Below, piece by piece: positions 35,049 through 44,473 of a DNA stretch of 64,000 nucleotides. Under the pieces are notes generated by a model. The model had not been told where the DNA came from and made no database searches. It saw only the letters and a list, made by a program, of their open reading frames with translations. The stretch lies in the NCBI RefSeq assembly GCF_008932435.1, contig NZ_WBWE01000003.1, positions 62,001 through 126,000 on the forward strand. The letters are read 5' to 3'. Each line of letters begins with the position of its first letter. Positions within the stretch are counted from its first letter, which is position 1. Both the position numbers and the translations under genes were made by a program. Source of the DNA: Brucella pseudintermedia (GTDB lineage: Bacteria > Pseudomonadota > Alphaproteobacteria > Rhizobiales > Rhizobiaceae).

Positions 35049-35086
35049 AGTGGTTCCCGAGAATCGGAACCACTGAAAATGCTCTA
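35049..35086. repeat. palindrome plus TAGAGC-type end after uppS
   Basis: A 9-bp perfect stem AGTGGTTCC/GGAACCACT (35049-35074) begins on the base after the uppS stop. It is followed by AAAATGCTCTA (to 35086), the inverse of the TAGAGCATTT end seen in the other repeats. It is a small intergenic palindrome rather than a typical terminator, since no T run follows. Confidence 0.65.
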
Positions 35087-35119
35087 ATTTGGCGCAAGCC
35101 GGTCCGTCGAAAGGTCTCA

Positions 35120-35932
35120 ATGTCCAATCTTCAAACCCGTATTATTACTGCTATTGTTCTCGGTGCAGCTGCTTTGTGGCTGACCTGGATAGGCGGTTTG
35201 GGTTTCACGCTGTTTTCAATCGCGATCGGATTGGCCATGTTCCACGAATGGGCCAGCTTGACCGCACCCAAGCAGACGCTGTTTTCGCGGATGTTCGGCT
35301 GGGGATGGCTGGTGCTTACCAGTATTCTGCTCGTTATGGACAAAAGCGCGTTCTTGACGATTGGCGTCCTGATAGCGGGCACTCTCACACTTTTTCTTAC
35401 CCAATGGCGGACAGGGCGGGGCTGGCCCGCGGCGGGGCTATTTTATGCGGGTTTCTCCGCCGTTTCGCTTTCGCTCCTGCGCGGTGACGAACCTTTCGGC
35501 TTTACGGCCATTGTTTTTCTTTTCGCAGTCGTATGGTCCACCGATATTGCTGCCTACTTTAACGGCCGGGCATTGGGCGGACCGAAACTCGCACCGCGCT
35601 TTTCGCCAAACAAAACATGGTCCGGCGCTATTGGCGGTGCTGCTGCTGCGGTGGCGGGCGGCATTCTGGTTGCATCTTTGGTGGCGGCGCCAGGCGGTTG
35701 GCTGGTGCCGCTGCTCGCATTGCTACTGTCTATCGTTTCGCAGATCGGCGATCTTGCAGAATCATGGGTGAAGCGTCAGTTCGGCGCAAAGGATTCGGGG
35801 CGTCTGCTACCGGGACATGGCGGGGTTCTGGACCGTGTCGACGGGCTTGTAGCGGCTGCCGCACTTTTGTACCTGTTCGGTGCAATTTTCGCTGAGCCAG
35901 ACGTGCCGTCTGCGATTTTCTTCAGTTTCTAA
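35120..35932 (+). CDS. cdsA: phosphatidate cytidylyltransferase
   Basis: A 270-residue polytopic membrane enzyme that makes CDP-diacylglycerol from phosphatidate and CTP. It has about seven membrane segments, and the CdsA signature is seen near the C-terminus: SWVKRQFGAKDSGRLLPGHG followed by GVLDRVD, which binds metal and nucleotide. AAAGG is 5 bases before the ATG at 35120. It belongs to the envelope block uppS-cdsA-rseP-bamA. Confidence 0.95.
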   Translation: MSNLQTRIITAIVLGAAALWLTWIGGLGFTLFSIAIGLAMFHEWASLTAPKQTLFSRMFGWGWLVLTSILLVMDKSAFLTIGVLIAGTLTLFLTQWRTGRGWPAAGLFYAGFSAVSLSLLRGDEPFGFTAIVFLFAVVWSTDIAAYFNGRALGGPKLAPRFSPNKTWSGAIGGAAAAVAGGILVASLVAAPGGWLVPLLALLLSIVSQIGDLAESWVKRQFGAKDSGRLLPGHGGVLDRVDGLVAAAALLYLFGAIFAEPDVPSAIFFSF

Positions 35933-36001
35933 GGCGCAAGGGAATTGTTCGATTCATTTGGTTTTTCGACAGCCCGCTAGTGTTTTGTAAGGAGCAGTGA
36001 T

Positions 36002-37141
36002 TTGCAGGAGGCGTTGGCCTTTTTTCTCAGTGGCGAAAGCCTGCTTGTCGGGACCATCATTCCATTTCTCTTTGTTTTGACCGTTGTGGTCTTTGTTCAT
36101 GAAATGGGCCACTATCTGGTTGCGCGTTGGTGCGGCATCGGTTCACAGGCTTTTTCCATCGGCTTTGGGCCGGAGTTGATCGGATTCACGGATAAGCATG
36201 GAACAAGATGGAAGATTTCGGCCATTCCGCTTGGCGGCTATGTCAAATTCATCGGTGACGAGAGCGCCACGAGTTCTCCTGTGGACGTTAATAATGCAGA
36301 TTTGAGCGCGGATGAGCAGCGAAGGGCGTTTCATACCCAGCCGGTGTGGAAGCGCGCGGCAACGGTTTTTGCCGGGCCTGCTTTCAATATCATTCTGACG
36401 GTCGTCATCTTCAGCGTTTTCTTCGCGCTTTATGGACGCCAGATTTCCGATCCGCTTATTGCAGGTGTTCAGCCGAGCAGTCCGGCTGCTGAGGCTGGTT
36501 TCGAGGCCGGAGATCGCTTTGTCAGCGTTGACGGCGAAAAGATAACCACTTTTTCCGACGTACAGCGCATCGTATCCGGACGAGCCGGGGACAAGCTGAA
36601 TTTCACTGTCGAGCGTGATGGCAAGATGGTTGATCTTCAAGCCGTTCCGGCAACTGTCGAGCGCACCGATCCGCTTGGAAACAAGATCAAGCTTGGTGCT
36701 ATCGGTGTGGAAACCACTGAAGCTGTAGGTAATTTTCGGCGGATTGAATATGGCCCCCTCGAATCAGTGGCACAAGCTGTCATGGAAACGGGCTATATTA
36801 TCGGTCGCACGGGAGAGTTTTTTCAGCGCTTTGCGGTCGGTCGTGAGGATAAATGCCAGCTTGGTGGTCCGGTCAAGATTGCCAATATGGCTGGTAAGGC
36901 GGCAAGCCAGGGATTTGACTGGCTTATCCAATTGATGGCGATGTTATCGGTCGGCATAGGACTTCTGAACCTGTTTCCGCTGCCTCCGCTGGATGGCGGT
37001 CATCTGGTTTTCTATGCGGTGGAGGCCATAAAGGGCAGTCCGGTGTCTGCCGCTGCGCAGGATATTTTCTATCGTGTCGGTTTTCTACTTGTTATGGGAT
37101 TCATGGGGTTCGTACTTTTCAACGACCTGTTTGCCTGCTAG
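36002..37141 (+). CDS. rseP: RIP metalloprotease RseP (site-2 protease)
   Basis: A 379-residue inner-membrane zinc protease. The first membrane segment has VFVHEMGHYLVARW, the HExxH motif with His33, Glu34 and His37; the C-terminal segment has NLFPLPPLDGGH with the third zinc ligand Asp. A PDZ domain lies between (VQPSSPAAEAGFEAGDRFVSVDG, about 150-230). Such proteases cleave anti-sigma factors and signal peptide remnants within the membrane. The start is TTG at 36002, with AAGGAG about 9 bases upstream; no better in-frame start is present. Its neighbour is bamA, as in many proteobacteria. Confidence 0.95.
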   Translation: MQEALAFFLSGESLLVGTIIPFLFVLTVVVFVHEMGHYLVARWCGIGSQAFSIGFGPELIGFTDKHGTRWKISAIPLGGYVKFIGDESATSSPVDVNNADLSADEQRRAFHTQPVWKRAATVFAGPAFNIILTVVIFSVFFALYGRQISDPLIAGVQPSSPAAEAGFEAGDRFVSVDGEKITTFSDVQRIVSGRAGDKLNFTVERDGKMVDLQAVPATVERTDPLGNKIKLGAIGVETTEAVGNFRRIEYGPLESVAQAVMETGYIIGRTGEFFQRFAVGREDKCQLGGPVKIANMAGKAASQGFDWLIQLMAMLSVGIGLLNLFPLPPLDGGHLVFYAVEAIKGSPVSAAAQDIFYRVGFLLVMGFMGFVLFNDLFAC

Positions 37142-37477
37142 ATGACTCTACGGCTGGCTCAGGTGGTGATCTTGGGGATCGGTGCAGGCTGGAGGTTCCG
37201 GTCAGCAAACCGCTACGATGCGTTTCTTCTCCGGCGAGGACCGGAGGAGGTGTTAAACAGAAATGAAAATTGGGAGTGACTGCTGGAAAAGCTAAGCGAT
37301 TTGTTTACCATAACACCTAAATCGCGTGGCGCGGATGTCACGCTGGTTGCTTAAGTAAACAGAATTTAACCGTGACGCTTGCTTGTATGGAAAAACCGGG
37401 TATGACGGTTGTATCTGTACGTGCTTTTCTGGGTTAATCGCCCCGGGGACAGAAAGAAACGAAGGTTCGGAAAGCCT
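37142..37477 (+). other. 336-base region between rseP and bamA
   Basis: The spacer has several short in-frame peptides of fewer than 15 residues but no convincing gene. Its right half is AT-rich and likely holds a bamA promoter, for example around TTTACCATAACACCTAAA and TTAAGTAAACAGAATTTAA. No known RNA motif was recognised. Confidence 0.4.
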
Positions 37478-39835
37478 ATGACGGCAAGTTCTAAATTCTT
37501 TGGCGCCGCTTCTGCGCTCGCCATGTCAGTGGCTCTTGTGGCTTCGGGTACTGCTGCACTCTCGCTGGCTTCGGTCAATGTTGCCGAGGCTGCTGTCGTT
37601 AGCCGTATCGAGGTGCGCGGTAATACACGCGTCGACGCGCAGTCCATCCGTGACAATATTGATATTCGTCCGGGCAAAGCCTTCACCAGCGCCGATATTG
37701 ATGCTGCGGTGAAGCGTCTGTTCGCGATGGGGTTGTTCTCGGATGTTCGCATCAATCAGTCCGGCAGCACGCTCGTCGTGAATGTTACCGAACGTTCGGT
37801 GGTCAATAACGTCCTTTTCCAGGGCAATAAGAAGATCAAGGACCCTGACCTTGCTCGCGCCGTGCAGCTCAAGGCTCGTTCGCCTTACGATGCTGCGACG
37901 ATGGAGGCCGATGTCGAGGCAATCAAGGGGGCCTATGCACATATCGGGCGCAGCGATGCGACCGTGAATGCGCGTACCGTTGATCTCGGCCAGGGTCGTG
38001 TAAACGTTGTCTATGAAATCAACGAAGGCTCGCGCACGAAGATTGCGAATGTGGATTTTGTTGGCAATCAGGCTTTCAGTTCCCGTCGTCTGCGTGATGT
38101 GATTTCGACCAAGCGTTCGAATCCGCTATCGTGGTTGACGCGTAACGACGTCTATGACGAGGGGCGTCTTCAGGCTGACGAGGAAACGCTCCGCCGTTTC
38201 TATTATAATCGCGGCTATGCGGATTTCCGCGTGATTTCGTCTAATGCTGTTCTCGATCCTTCGACGAACGAATACACGATCACCATCACGGTCGATGAAG
38301 GTCAGCGCTATACGTTTGGCAATGTGAGCGTCGAGAGCAACGTCGCTGGTGTTGACGGGCATGCTCTGGATCATCTGGTCAAAACGCGTTCGGGTAAGCC
38401 TTACAGCGCCAAGGAAATCGAGGATTCTGTTCTCGCAGTTACCGAAAATGTGGCTGGAAGCGGTTACGCTTTTGCGAAGGTCGAGCCACGTGGTGATCGT
38501 GATTTCGAAAACCACACAATCTCGGTTGTCTACAGCGTCGACGAAGGTCCGCGTGCTTACATTCAGCGTATTGAAATTCGCGGCAATGATAAGACCCGTG
38601 ATTTCGTGATTCGTCGCGAATTTGATCTGAATGAAGGTGATGCCTTCAATCAGGTCATGGTGCAGCGTGCGAAGCGTCGCCTTGAAGCGCTTGATTTCTT
38701 CCAGACGGTCAATATCTCGACAGCACCTGGCTCCGAGCCGGATCAGGTCATTCTGGTTGTCGATGTCGTTGAAAAGTCGACGGGCGAATTCTCGATCGGT
38801 GGTGGTTATACGACTGGTGGTGAATCACCGGGTGCGCAGGTTGAAGCCGCTATCACCGAGCGTAACTTCCTCGGACGTGGCCAGTATATCCGCATTAGTG
38901 CAGGTGCCGGTCAGGACGATATGCGCAATTACGGCCTATCGTTTACCGAGCCCTATTTCCTCGGCTACCGTTTGTCGGCTGGCTTTGACGTCTTCCGTCG
39001 TACGTACCGCGTAAATGACGATTACGACGTCGAGCAGACCGGTGGTACGATCCGTTTCGGCCTGCCGATCACGGATAACTTCTCGGCAGGTATCGCGTAC
39101 AATCTGGTTCAAGAAAAGTACGACCTCTTCCGCCCCGATGCGGAAAGTTACTATGCTCCAGCCTTGCTTGAGGCTGCCGACTACAGCCCTTGGCTCCGTT
39201 CGTCGATCAGTTACTCGCTGACCTATAACTCCATCGATGACATGAAGAATCCGCATGACGGTATTTATGCCAAATTCACGCAGGAATTTGCGGGTCTCGG
39301 TGGCGATGCGAAGTATATCAAGACGACTGCCAAGGCTGACTACTACAAGACGCTATCTCAGGAAGCCGATATCGTCGGTTTGCTGAGCGTCGGTGGTGGT
39401 TACATCCATGAATTTGGTAATGATGGCGTCCGTATCTTCGACTTGTTCAAAAACAATTCGGACATCATTCGTGGCTTCAAGTTCAATGGTATCGGTCCTT
39501 ATCAGGATGCTGCGAACGGCAAGCGTTACTGGATGGGTGGCACGACCTATATCAACGGTACGGCTGAAGTTCAGTTCCCGATGCCACTGGTTCCTGAGAG
39601 CTTGGGTATCCGTGGTGCCGTATTTGCTGATGCCGCGACGCTTTATGGCAACGAATCCTCGCAGGGCGGCTCGCCGATCTATGGCGATGACAAGAAGCTT
39701 CGCGCTTCGGCAGGTGTCAGCTTGATGTGGGCTTCTCCATTCGGTCCGCTACGCTTTGACTATGCGTTCCCGATCGCGAAGGCTGATACCGACAAGGTTC
39801 AGAACTTCAACTTCGGTGTTTCGACCAAGTTCTAA
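37478..39835 (+). CDS. bamA: outer membrane protein assembly factor BamA
   Basis: A 785-residue Omp85 protein that inserts beta-barrel proteins into the outer membrane. A signal peptide (ASALAMSVALVASG to NVAEA) is followed by five POTRA domains starting at VVSRIEVRGNTRVD, and a C-terminal 16-strand barrel (from about 430) with GGGYTTGGESPGAQVEAAITERNF-like strands, ending in FGVSTKF, an aromatic C-terminal residue typical for barrels. The barrel loop VRIFDLFKNNSDIIRGF contains the conserved RGF-type motif. The start at 37478 gives a good signal peptide, though the ribosome site is weak. Confidence 0.96.
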   Translation: MTASSKFFGAASALAMSVALVASGTAALSLASVNVAEAAVVSRIEVRGNTRVDAQSIRDNIDIRPGKAFTSADIDAAVKRLFAMGLFSDVRINQSGSTLVVNVTERSVVNNVLFQGNKKIKDPDLARAVQLKARSPYDAATMEADVEAIKGAYAHIGRSDATVNARTVDLGQGRVNVVYEINEGSRTKIANVDFVGNQAFSSRRLRDVISTKRSNPLSWLTRNDVYDEGRLQADEETLRRFYYNRGYADFRVISSNAVLDPSTNEYTITITVDEGQRYTFGNVSVESNVAGVDGHALDHLVKTRSGKPYSAKEIEDSVLAVTENVAGSGYAFAKVEPRGDRDFENHTISVVYSVDEGPRAYIQRIEIRGNDKTRDFVIRREFDLNEGDAFNQVMVQRAKRRLEALDFFQTVNISTAPGSEPDQVILVVDVVEKSTGEFSIGGGYTTGGESPGAQVEAAITERNFLGRGQYIRISAGAGQDDMRNYGLSFTEPYFLGYRLSAGFDVFRRTYRVNDDYDVEQTGGTIRFGLPITDNFSAGIAYNLVQEKYDLFRPDAESYYAPALLEAADYSPWLRSSISYSLTYNSIDDMKNPHDGIYAKFTQEFAGLGGDAKYIKTTAKADYYKTLSQEADIVGLLSVGGGYIHEFGNDGVRIFDLFKNNSDIIRGFKFNGIGPYQDAANGKRYWMGGTTYINGTAEVQFPMPLVPESLGIRGAVFADAATLYGNESSQGGSPIYGDDKKLRASAGVSLMWASPFGPLRFDYAFPIAKADTDKVQNFNFGVSTKF

Positions 39836-39849
39836 TAGATTTGCCTTTT

Positions 39850-39871
39850 CCCGGGGTATAACAACCCCGGG
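39850..39871 (+). promoter_or_regulatory. GC hairpin between bamA and lpxD
   Basis: A perfect 8-bp stem CCCGGGGT/ACCCCGGG with loop ATAACA lies 14 bases after the bamA stop and 15 bases before the lpxD ATG. It is followed by AAAGAAAG, not by T, so it is unlikely to be a terminator on the plus strand. It could stabilise the bamA 3' end or affect lpxD translation. Confidence 0.5.
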
Positions 39872-39886
39872 AAAGAAAGTGTTTTG

Positions 39887-40942
39887 ATGGCAGATCCTGT
39901 TTTTTTCGCGCCTTCGCGTGAACTCACGATTGGCGATATAGCAGATTTTACCGGTGCAAGACTTCGCGACCCGAAGCTTGCGCCGCGTTCTGTTGCGCGC
40001 CTCTCTTCCCTTAAAGATGCGACTGAAGGTTCTCTCGTCTTCGTTGAGGGCAAAAAGAACGCTGACGGACTTTCTTCAATCAGTGCGGCCGGGGTTCTGT
40101 GTACGGAAACCGTCGCGGACAGCGTACCGTCGCACATAGCAGCACTCGTTACCCGCAATCCCCAGCGAGACTTTGCATCCGTGGGCCGGATGCTGTTTCC
40201 TGCATCGGTCAGACCGGTCAGCTGGTTTGGTGAAACAGGTATCTCTGCAGCGGCGATCATTCACCCGACAGCACATATTGAGGATGGGGCGACCATCGAA
40301 GCGGGAGCCGTGATCGGCAGGGGCGTTACCGTCGGTAGCGGCACTTTGATCGCTTCGACTGCTGTCGTCGGCGAAGGTTGCCAGATCGGCCGCAACAGCT
40401 ATATCGCGCCGGGCGTTACCGTGCAGTGTGCCTTCATCGGCAACCAGGTTGCGCTCCATCCAGGCGTTCGGATTGGGCAAGATGGGTTCGGCTACGTTCC
40501 AGGCCCGGCGGGTCTGGAAAAAGTTCCCCAACTCGGCAGGGTCATTATTCAGGACAATGTCGAGATTGGCGCCAATACAACGGTGGATCGCGGTTCTTTG
40601 AATGACACCGTTATCGGTGAAGGTACCAAGGTCGATAATCTTGTCCAGATTGCGCACAACGTGCGGATCGGCCGTTTTTGTATCATTGCCGCGCATTGCG
40701 GCATCTCTGGCAGTTGCGTTATTGGTGACCAGACAATGCTGGGCGGACGTGTGGGACTTGCCGATCATTTGATCATAGGCTCACGCGTACAGGTTGCTGC
40801 GGCAAGCGGCGTTATGAATGACATACCCGATGGGGAGCGCTGGGGTGGTATTCCCGCGCGGCCTATCAAGCAGTGGTTCCGCGATATTGCGAACATTCGC
40901 AGCATCGGGCAATCGAGAAAGGAGCAATCCTCTGATGAGTGA
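39887..40942 (+). CDS. lpxD: UDP-3-O-(3-hydroxyacyl)glucosamine N-acyltransferase LpxD
   Basis: A 351-residue trimeric acyltransferase of lipid A synthesis that adds the second hydroxyacyl chain from acyl-ACP. The N-terminal uridine-binding domain is followed by left-handed beta-helix hexapeptide repeats (about 110-310), for example [20 protein letters not shown] and [20 protein letters not shown] with the catalytic histidine. The ATG at 39887 lies inside TGATGG, with GAAAG upstream. Its end overlaps fabZ by 8 bases. Confidence 0.95.
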   Translation: MADPVFFAPSRELTIGDIADFTGARLRDPKLAPRSVARLSSLKDATEGSLVFVEGKKNADGLSSISAAGVLCTETVADSVPSHIAALVTRNPQRDFASVGRMLFPASVRPVSWFGETGISAAAIIHPTAHIEDGATIEAGAVIGRGVTVGSGTLIASTAVVGEGCQIGRNSYIAPGVTVQCAFIGNQVALHPGVRIGQDGFGYVPGPAGLEKVPQLGRVIIQDNVEIGANTTVDRGSLNDTVIGEGTKVDNLVQIAHNVRIGRFCIIAAHCGISGSCVIGDQTMLGGRVGLADHLIIGSRVQVAAASGVMNDIPDGERWGGIPARPIKQWFRDIANIRSIGQSRKEQSSDE

Positions 40943-41408
40943 TGCAAATCAGACCAAGCTGGAAGCAGCAGATATCCAGGACCTTCTGGCAGTGCTGCCG
41001 CATCGCTATCCGTTTTTGCTGATTGACCGGATCGTCGATATTGATGGTGACGTCTCTGCGACCGGCATCAAGAATGTGACGATCAACGAGCCGCATTTCA
41101 CAGGTCATTTTCCTGAAAAGCCGATCATGCCGGGCGTTCTGATTGTCGAGGCCATGGCGCAAACGGCGGGCGCTATTTCCTTGCTTCAGCGCAAGACCGG
41201 GCGTCCGGGTGTGGTCTATTTCATGACCATCGACAATGCGAAGTTTCGTCGTCCCGTCATACCGGGAGACAGGCTTTTACTTCATGTTAAGAAAATCAAA
41301 CAACGTGCAAATATCTCCAAATATGAATGCGTTGCGGAAGTTGATGGTGTAAAGGTTGCGGAAGCTGAAGTCGCTGCCATGATCAGCACAGCTGAAGAAA
41401 ACCAGTGA
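40935..41408 (+). CDS. fabZ: 3-hydroxyacyl-ACP dehydratase FabZ
   Basis: A 157-residue hot-dog-fold dehydratase of fatty acid elongation. The catalytic pair is His58 ([14 protein letters not shown]) and Glu72 (VEAMAQ). The N-terminal [11 protein letters not shown] is typical. It starts inside the lpxD stop region and ends with a GTGA overlap toward lpxA, so translation is coupled; its place among lpx genes helps balance hydroxyacyl-ACP between phospholipid and lipid A. Confidence 0.96.
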   Translation: MSDANQTKLEAADIQDLLAVLPHRYPFLLIDRIVDIDGDVSATGIKNVTINEPHFTGHFPEKPIMPGVLIVEAMAQTAGAISLLQRKTGRPGVVYFMTIDNAKFRRPVIPGDRLLLHVKKIKQRANISKYECVAEVDGVKVAEAEVAAMISTAEENQ

Positions 41409-41416
41409 GCATATCA

Positions 41417-42253
41417 ATGAAAGAAACAATCATTCACCCCACCGCTCTCGTAGAGCAGGGCGTGGAACTGGGCCAGGGTGTGTCTGTCGGCCCCTTTTGT
41501 CACATTCAGTCTGGCGCCGTCATTGGCGACAATTCGGAGTTGATGAGCCACGTAGTCGTAACCGGAGCTACCACACTTGGTGCGGGTGGCAAGGTCTACC
41601 CACATGCTGTTCTGGGGTGCGATCCGCAGAACAATAAGCATAAGGGCGGTCCTACGAGGCTTAATATCGGTGTAAACTGCATTATCCGCGAAGGCGTGAC
41701 CATGCACAAAGGGTCAGACAACGCGCGCGGTTACACTTCGATCGGCGACAATTGTTCGTTTCTGGCGTACGCTCACGTGGCGCACGATTGCGATATTGGC
41801 GATTATGTTACCTTCTCCAATAATGTGATGATTGGCGGTCATACGACTATTGGTCATCACGCCATTCTCGGCGGTGGCGCTGCGATACATCAGTTTGTGC
41901 GCATCGGCCATCATGCCTTCGTGGGCGGCATGGCTGCGGTCGTGAGCGATCTCATTCCATATGGCATGGCAATCGGCGTGCATGCGCATCTCGGTGGCTT
42001 GAATATCATCGGTATGAAGCGCTCCGGCATGGAACGCAAAGAAATCCATAATCTTCGTCATGCCGTTCGGATGTTGTTCGACCGCACAAAACCGATCCGG
42101 GACCGTGCAAAGGACGTACTGATTGCGATACCGGATTCACCGGCTGTTGTTGATATGATCGACTTCATCAAAGTCGACACCAAGCGTGCCTACTGTACAC
42201 CTCCGCTGGATGCGGTGCATGGCGGGGCCGGACATGACAGCGGCGAAGATTGA
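41417..42253 (+). CDS. lpxA: UDP-N-acetylglucosamine acyltransferase LpxA
   Basis: A 278-residue acyltransferase for the first step of lipid A synthesis. Left-handed beta-helix repeats run through residues 5-190 (IHPTALVEQGVELGQGVSVG and following), with the catalytic His in YAHVAHDCDIG, and a C-terminal helical domain follows. The ATG at 41417 has GTGAG 8 bases upstream; a GTG four codons earlier overlaps the fabZ stop and is the alternative start. The end overlaps lpxI by 20 bases. Confidence 0.95.
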   Translation: MKETIIHPTALVEQGVELGQGVSVGPFCHIQSGAVIGDNSELMSHVVVTGATTLGAGGKVYPHAVLGCDPQNNKHKGGPTRLNIGVNCIIREGVTMHKGSDNARGYTSIGDNCSFLAYAHVAHDCDIGDYVTFSNNVMIGGHTTIGHHAILGGGAAIHQFVRIGHHAFVGGMAAVVSDLIPYGMAIGVHAHLGGLNIIGMKRSGMERKEIHNLRHAVRMLFDRTKPIRDRAKDVLIAIPDSPAVVDMIDFIKVDTKRAYCTPPLDAVHGGAGHDSGED

Positions 42254-43133
42254 GACAACGCAGCGTCTCGCAGACCATGCGGGACGCGTTGCCATTGTCG
42301 CAGGGAACGGCCTGCTGCCGATCAATGTTGCAGAGGCTCTTGTGGCAGCGGGAAACGTTCCCTTCCTCGTGCCGCTGCGCGGGGAAGCCGATCCGCTGCT
42401 CTATACGTATGAGCATCAAGAAATTTCGATCGTAGAGTTTGCAAAGCTTGTGCGCTCTATGAAAGCTGCGGGCGTGGACCGCGTTGTCCTTGCCGGAGGC
42501 GTGACAAGCCGCCCCCATGTCAGCGATCTGAAGCTTGACTGGCCGACGCTGCGGGCGGTGCCTTACGTTCTGCGGGCACTGGGACAAGGTGACGATGCGC
42601 TATTGCGCGCATTCATAAGTCTGCTCGAATCTTTTGGTTTCAAGGTTGTCGGGGCGCACGAAGTTGTCCCGAATCTGCTTTCCCCATCACCGGCTCAAAT
42701 TCTGACACGATCGGCGCCGGACGTCCAAGAACGCCATAATCTTGAACTTGCGATGGAGTCAGCGCTTCGCTTGGGTGATCTCGATGTCGGGCAGGGCGCG
42801 GTGGCGGTCGGCGGACGTGTCGTGGCCCTCGAGGGGGCGGAAGGCACAGATCAAATGATTGAACGTGTGCGCGAATTGCGTGCAGCTGGCCGCATACCTC
42901 GTCGGGGCGGTGTTCTCGTCAAGATGGCAAAGCCACAGCAGGATGAAAGAGCCGACCTTCCGACCATCGGGATTTCGACAGTTGAGAATTCTGCGAAAGC
43001 GGGATTATCGGGAATAGCGGTTGAGGCTGGCAGGACATTCATTCTAGGTTTCGGTGAAACCATCGCTGCAGCAAACGACAGGGGTCTCTTCATAGAGACA
43101 GTCAGTCGCGTGAGAAAGGACGCCAGGAAGTGA
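42234..43133 (+). CDS. lpxI: UDP-2,3-diacylglucosamine pyrophosphatase LpxI (DUF1009)
   Basis: A 299-residue soluble LpxI, the alphaproteobacterial replacement for LpxH, that cleaves UDP-2,3-diacylglucosamine to lipid X and UMP. The N-terminal domain starts with VAIVAGNGLLPINVAEAL; the C-terminal domain has GQGAVAVGGRVVALEGAEGTDQMIERV and GGVLVKMAKPQQDERADLPTIG, where the catalytic Asp lies. It fills the place between lpxA and lpxB and overlaps both neighbours (20 bases and GTGA). Confidence 0.94.
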   Translation: MTAAKIETTQRLADHAGRVAIVAGNGLLPINVAEALVAAGNVPFLVPLRGEADPLLYTYEHQEISIVEFAKLVRSMKAAGVDRVVLAGGVTSRPHVSDLKLDWPTLRAVPYVLRALGQGDDALLRAFISLLESFGFKVVGAHEVVPNLLSPSPAQILTRSAPDVQERHNLELAMESALRLGDLDVGQGAVAVGGRVVALEGAEGTDQMIERVRELRAAGRIPRRGGVLVKMAKPQQDERADLPTIGISTVENSAKAGLSGIAVEAGRTFILGFGETIAAANDRGLFIETVSRVRKDARK

Positions 43134-44323
43134 GCACCCAAAGCCGGCCTCTGAAAATAGCAATCGTGGCCGGTGAAGAATCCGGTGATCTTCTTGGTGC
43201 CGATCTGATCGATGCGCTGCGGAGCCAGACAGACCGGCTTGTCGATATAGTCGGCGTCGGAGGCGATCACCTCGCGGCGCGGGGCATGAAGTCTTTCTTC
43301 GATCCGCACGAGATCGCCCTCATGGGGCTGGGCGCAATTCTGAAGAATTTGCCGGGGTTGATGCGGCGCATTGGACAGACCGCGCAGCGCATAATTGCGG
43401 AAAAACCGGATTGCGTTCTTCTCATCGACAGTCCCGAGTTCACTCACCGTGTCGCTCAAAAGATAAGAGCCGCGAAACCTACAATTCCCATTGTGAAATA
43501 TATAGCGCCGAGTGTGTGGGCATGGCGGCCGCAGCGTGCCCGGGCGATGAAAGCCTATTTTGACCATGTGCTGACCATTCTCCCATTCGAGGTAGAGGTC
43601 ATGCAGCAGTTGAGCGGACCGAGCGCCACCTATGTGGGGCACCGTCTTTCCAGCTATGAGCCAATATTGAAGGCAAGGGCTGAACAAAAAATACTGGAAT
43701 TGCAACGGACTGATGAAACCCGGAAAACGCTGCTTGTTCTCCCCGGATCTCGTCGTACTGAAATCCAGTTGTTGATGGAACCGTTTGGCCAGGCTGTGGG
43801 CGAACTTGCTGCCAGAATCGAAAAGCTCGATGTCGTTTTGCCGACATTGCCGCGCATTGAGGAAATGGTGCGGGATCTTTCAAAGAATTGGGCCGTCAAG
43901 CCGCTCATTGTGCTCGGGGATGAAGAAAAGTGGAAAGCGTTTTCCAAGGCTGACGCGGCGCTCGCCGCTTCCGGAACGGTTTCGCTGGAGCTCGCCCTGT
44001 CACGCATTCCAAGCGTGCTTTCCTATAAGGCGGACTGGTTTGCTCGCAAGTTTCTGATGCCTAAAATCACGATCTGGAGCGCGGCGCTGCCCAATATCAT
44101 CGCCGATGAGCCGGTTGTTCCTGAGTATTTCAATGAGTTCGTTCGCCCCGGAATGCTTGCACGTAATCTTGAGCGCCTGATGCGGCCCGGATCGGCGCGG
44201 CAGGCGCAGCTAGACGGATTCGATAAGGTCGCTTCGATTATGGAGACGGAGCAGCCGTCTGGTGAGATCGGGGCGCGGGTCGTTCTCGAACTGGCAGGCA
44301 ATAGTGCTCCCAGTTTCAGTTGA
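43130..44323 (+). CDS. lpxB: lipid-A-disaccharide synthase LpxB
   Basis: A 397-residue GT19 glycosyltransferase that joins lipid X and UDP-diacylglucosamine to the lipid A disaccharide. Signatures are IAIVAGEESGDLLGADLI, IDSPEFTHRVA, YIAPSVWAWRPQRA, LLVLPGSRRTEI and ASGTVSLELAL. It starts at GTG within the lpxI stop (GTGA), with AAAGG 10 bases before. It is the last gene of the long block, followed by a strong bidirectional terminator. Confidence 0.95.
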   Translation: MSTQSRPLKIAIVAGEESGDLLGADLIDALRSQTDRLVDIVGVGGDHLAARGMKSFFDPHEIALMGLGAILKNLPGLMRRIGQTAQRIIAEKPDCVLLIDSPEFTHRVAQKIRAAKPTIPIVKYIAPSVWAWRPQRARAMKAYFDHVLTILPFEVEVMQQLSGPSATYVGHRLSSYEPILKARAEQKILELQRTDETRKTLLVLPGSRRTEIQLLMEPFGQAVGELAARIEKLDVVLPTLPRIEEMVRDLSKNWAVKPLIVLGDEEKWKAFSKADAALAASGTVSLELALSRIPSVLSYKADWFARKFLMPKITIWSAALPNIIADEPVVPEYFNEFVRPGMLARNLERLMRPGSARQAQLDGFDKVASIMETEQPSGEIGARVVLELAGNSAPSFS

Positions 44324-44427
44324 ATCGCTGGAGAGTGTACGGTCTCTTTGTTTTACGCACTGAGTGCAGGACCGTACTTTTGCCGGAAATGCTTAAGCCC
44401 AAGAGTTGACTGCTTGCGAGCAGGCAT

Positions 44428-44461
44428 AAAAAAAACCCGGTTGTTAGACAACCGGGTTTTT
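44428..44461. terminator. bidirectional terminator between lpxB and gltA
   Basis: A 9-bp perfect stem CCCGGTTGT/ACAACCGGG with loop TAG is flanked by an A run on the left and a T run on the right. It therefore serves both the plus-strand lpx block and the minus-strand gltA gene. Confidence 0.92.
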
Positions 44462-44473
44462 GCGGGCTGATGC

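Noticed and set aside
36002-36040. A possible different rseP start upstream of the TTG
   Set aside because: The only nearby GTG (35997) is out of frame; the TTG has AAGGAG at a good distance.
37142-37477. Small peptides in the rseP-bamA gap
   Set aside because: All are under 15 residues and lack conserved features.
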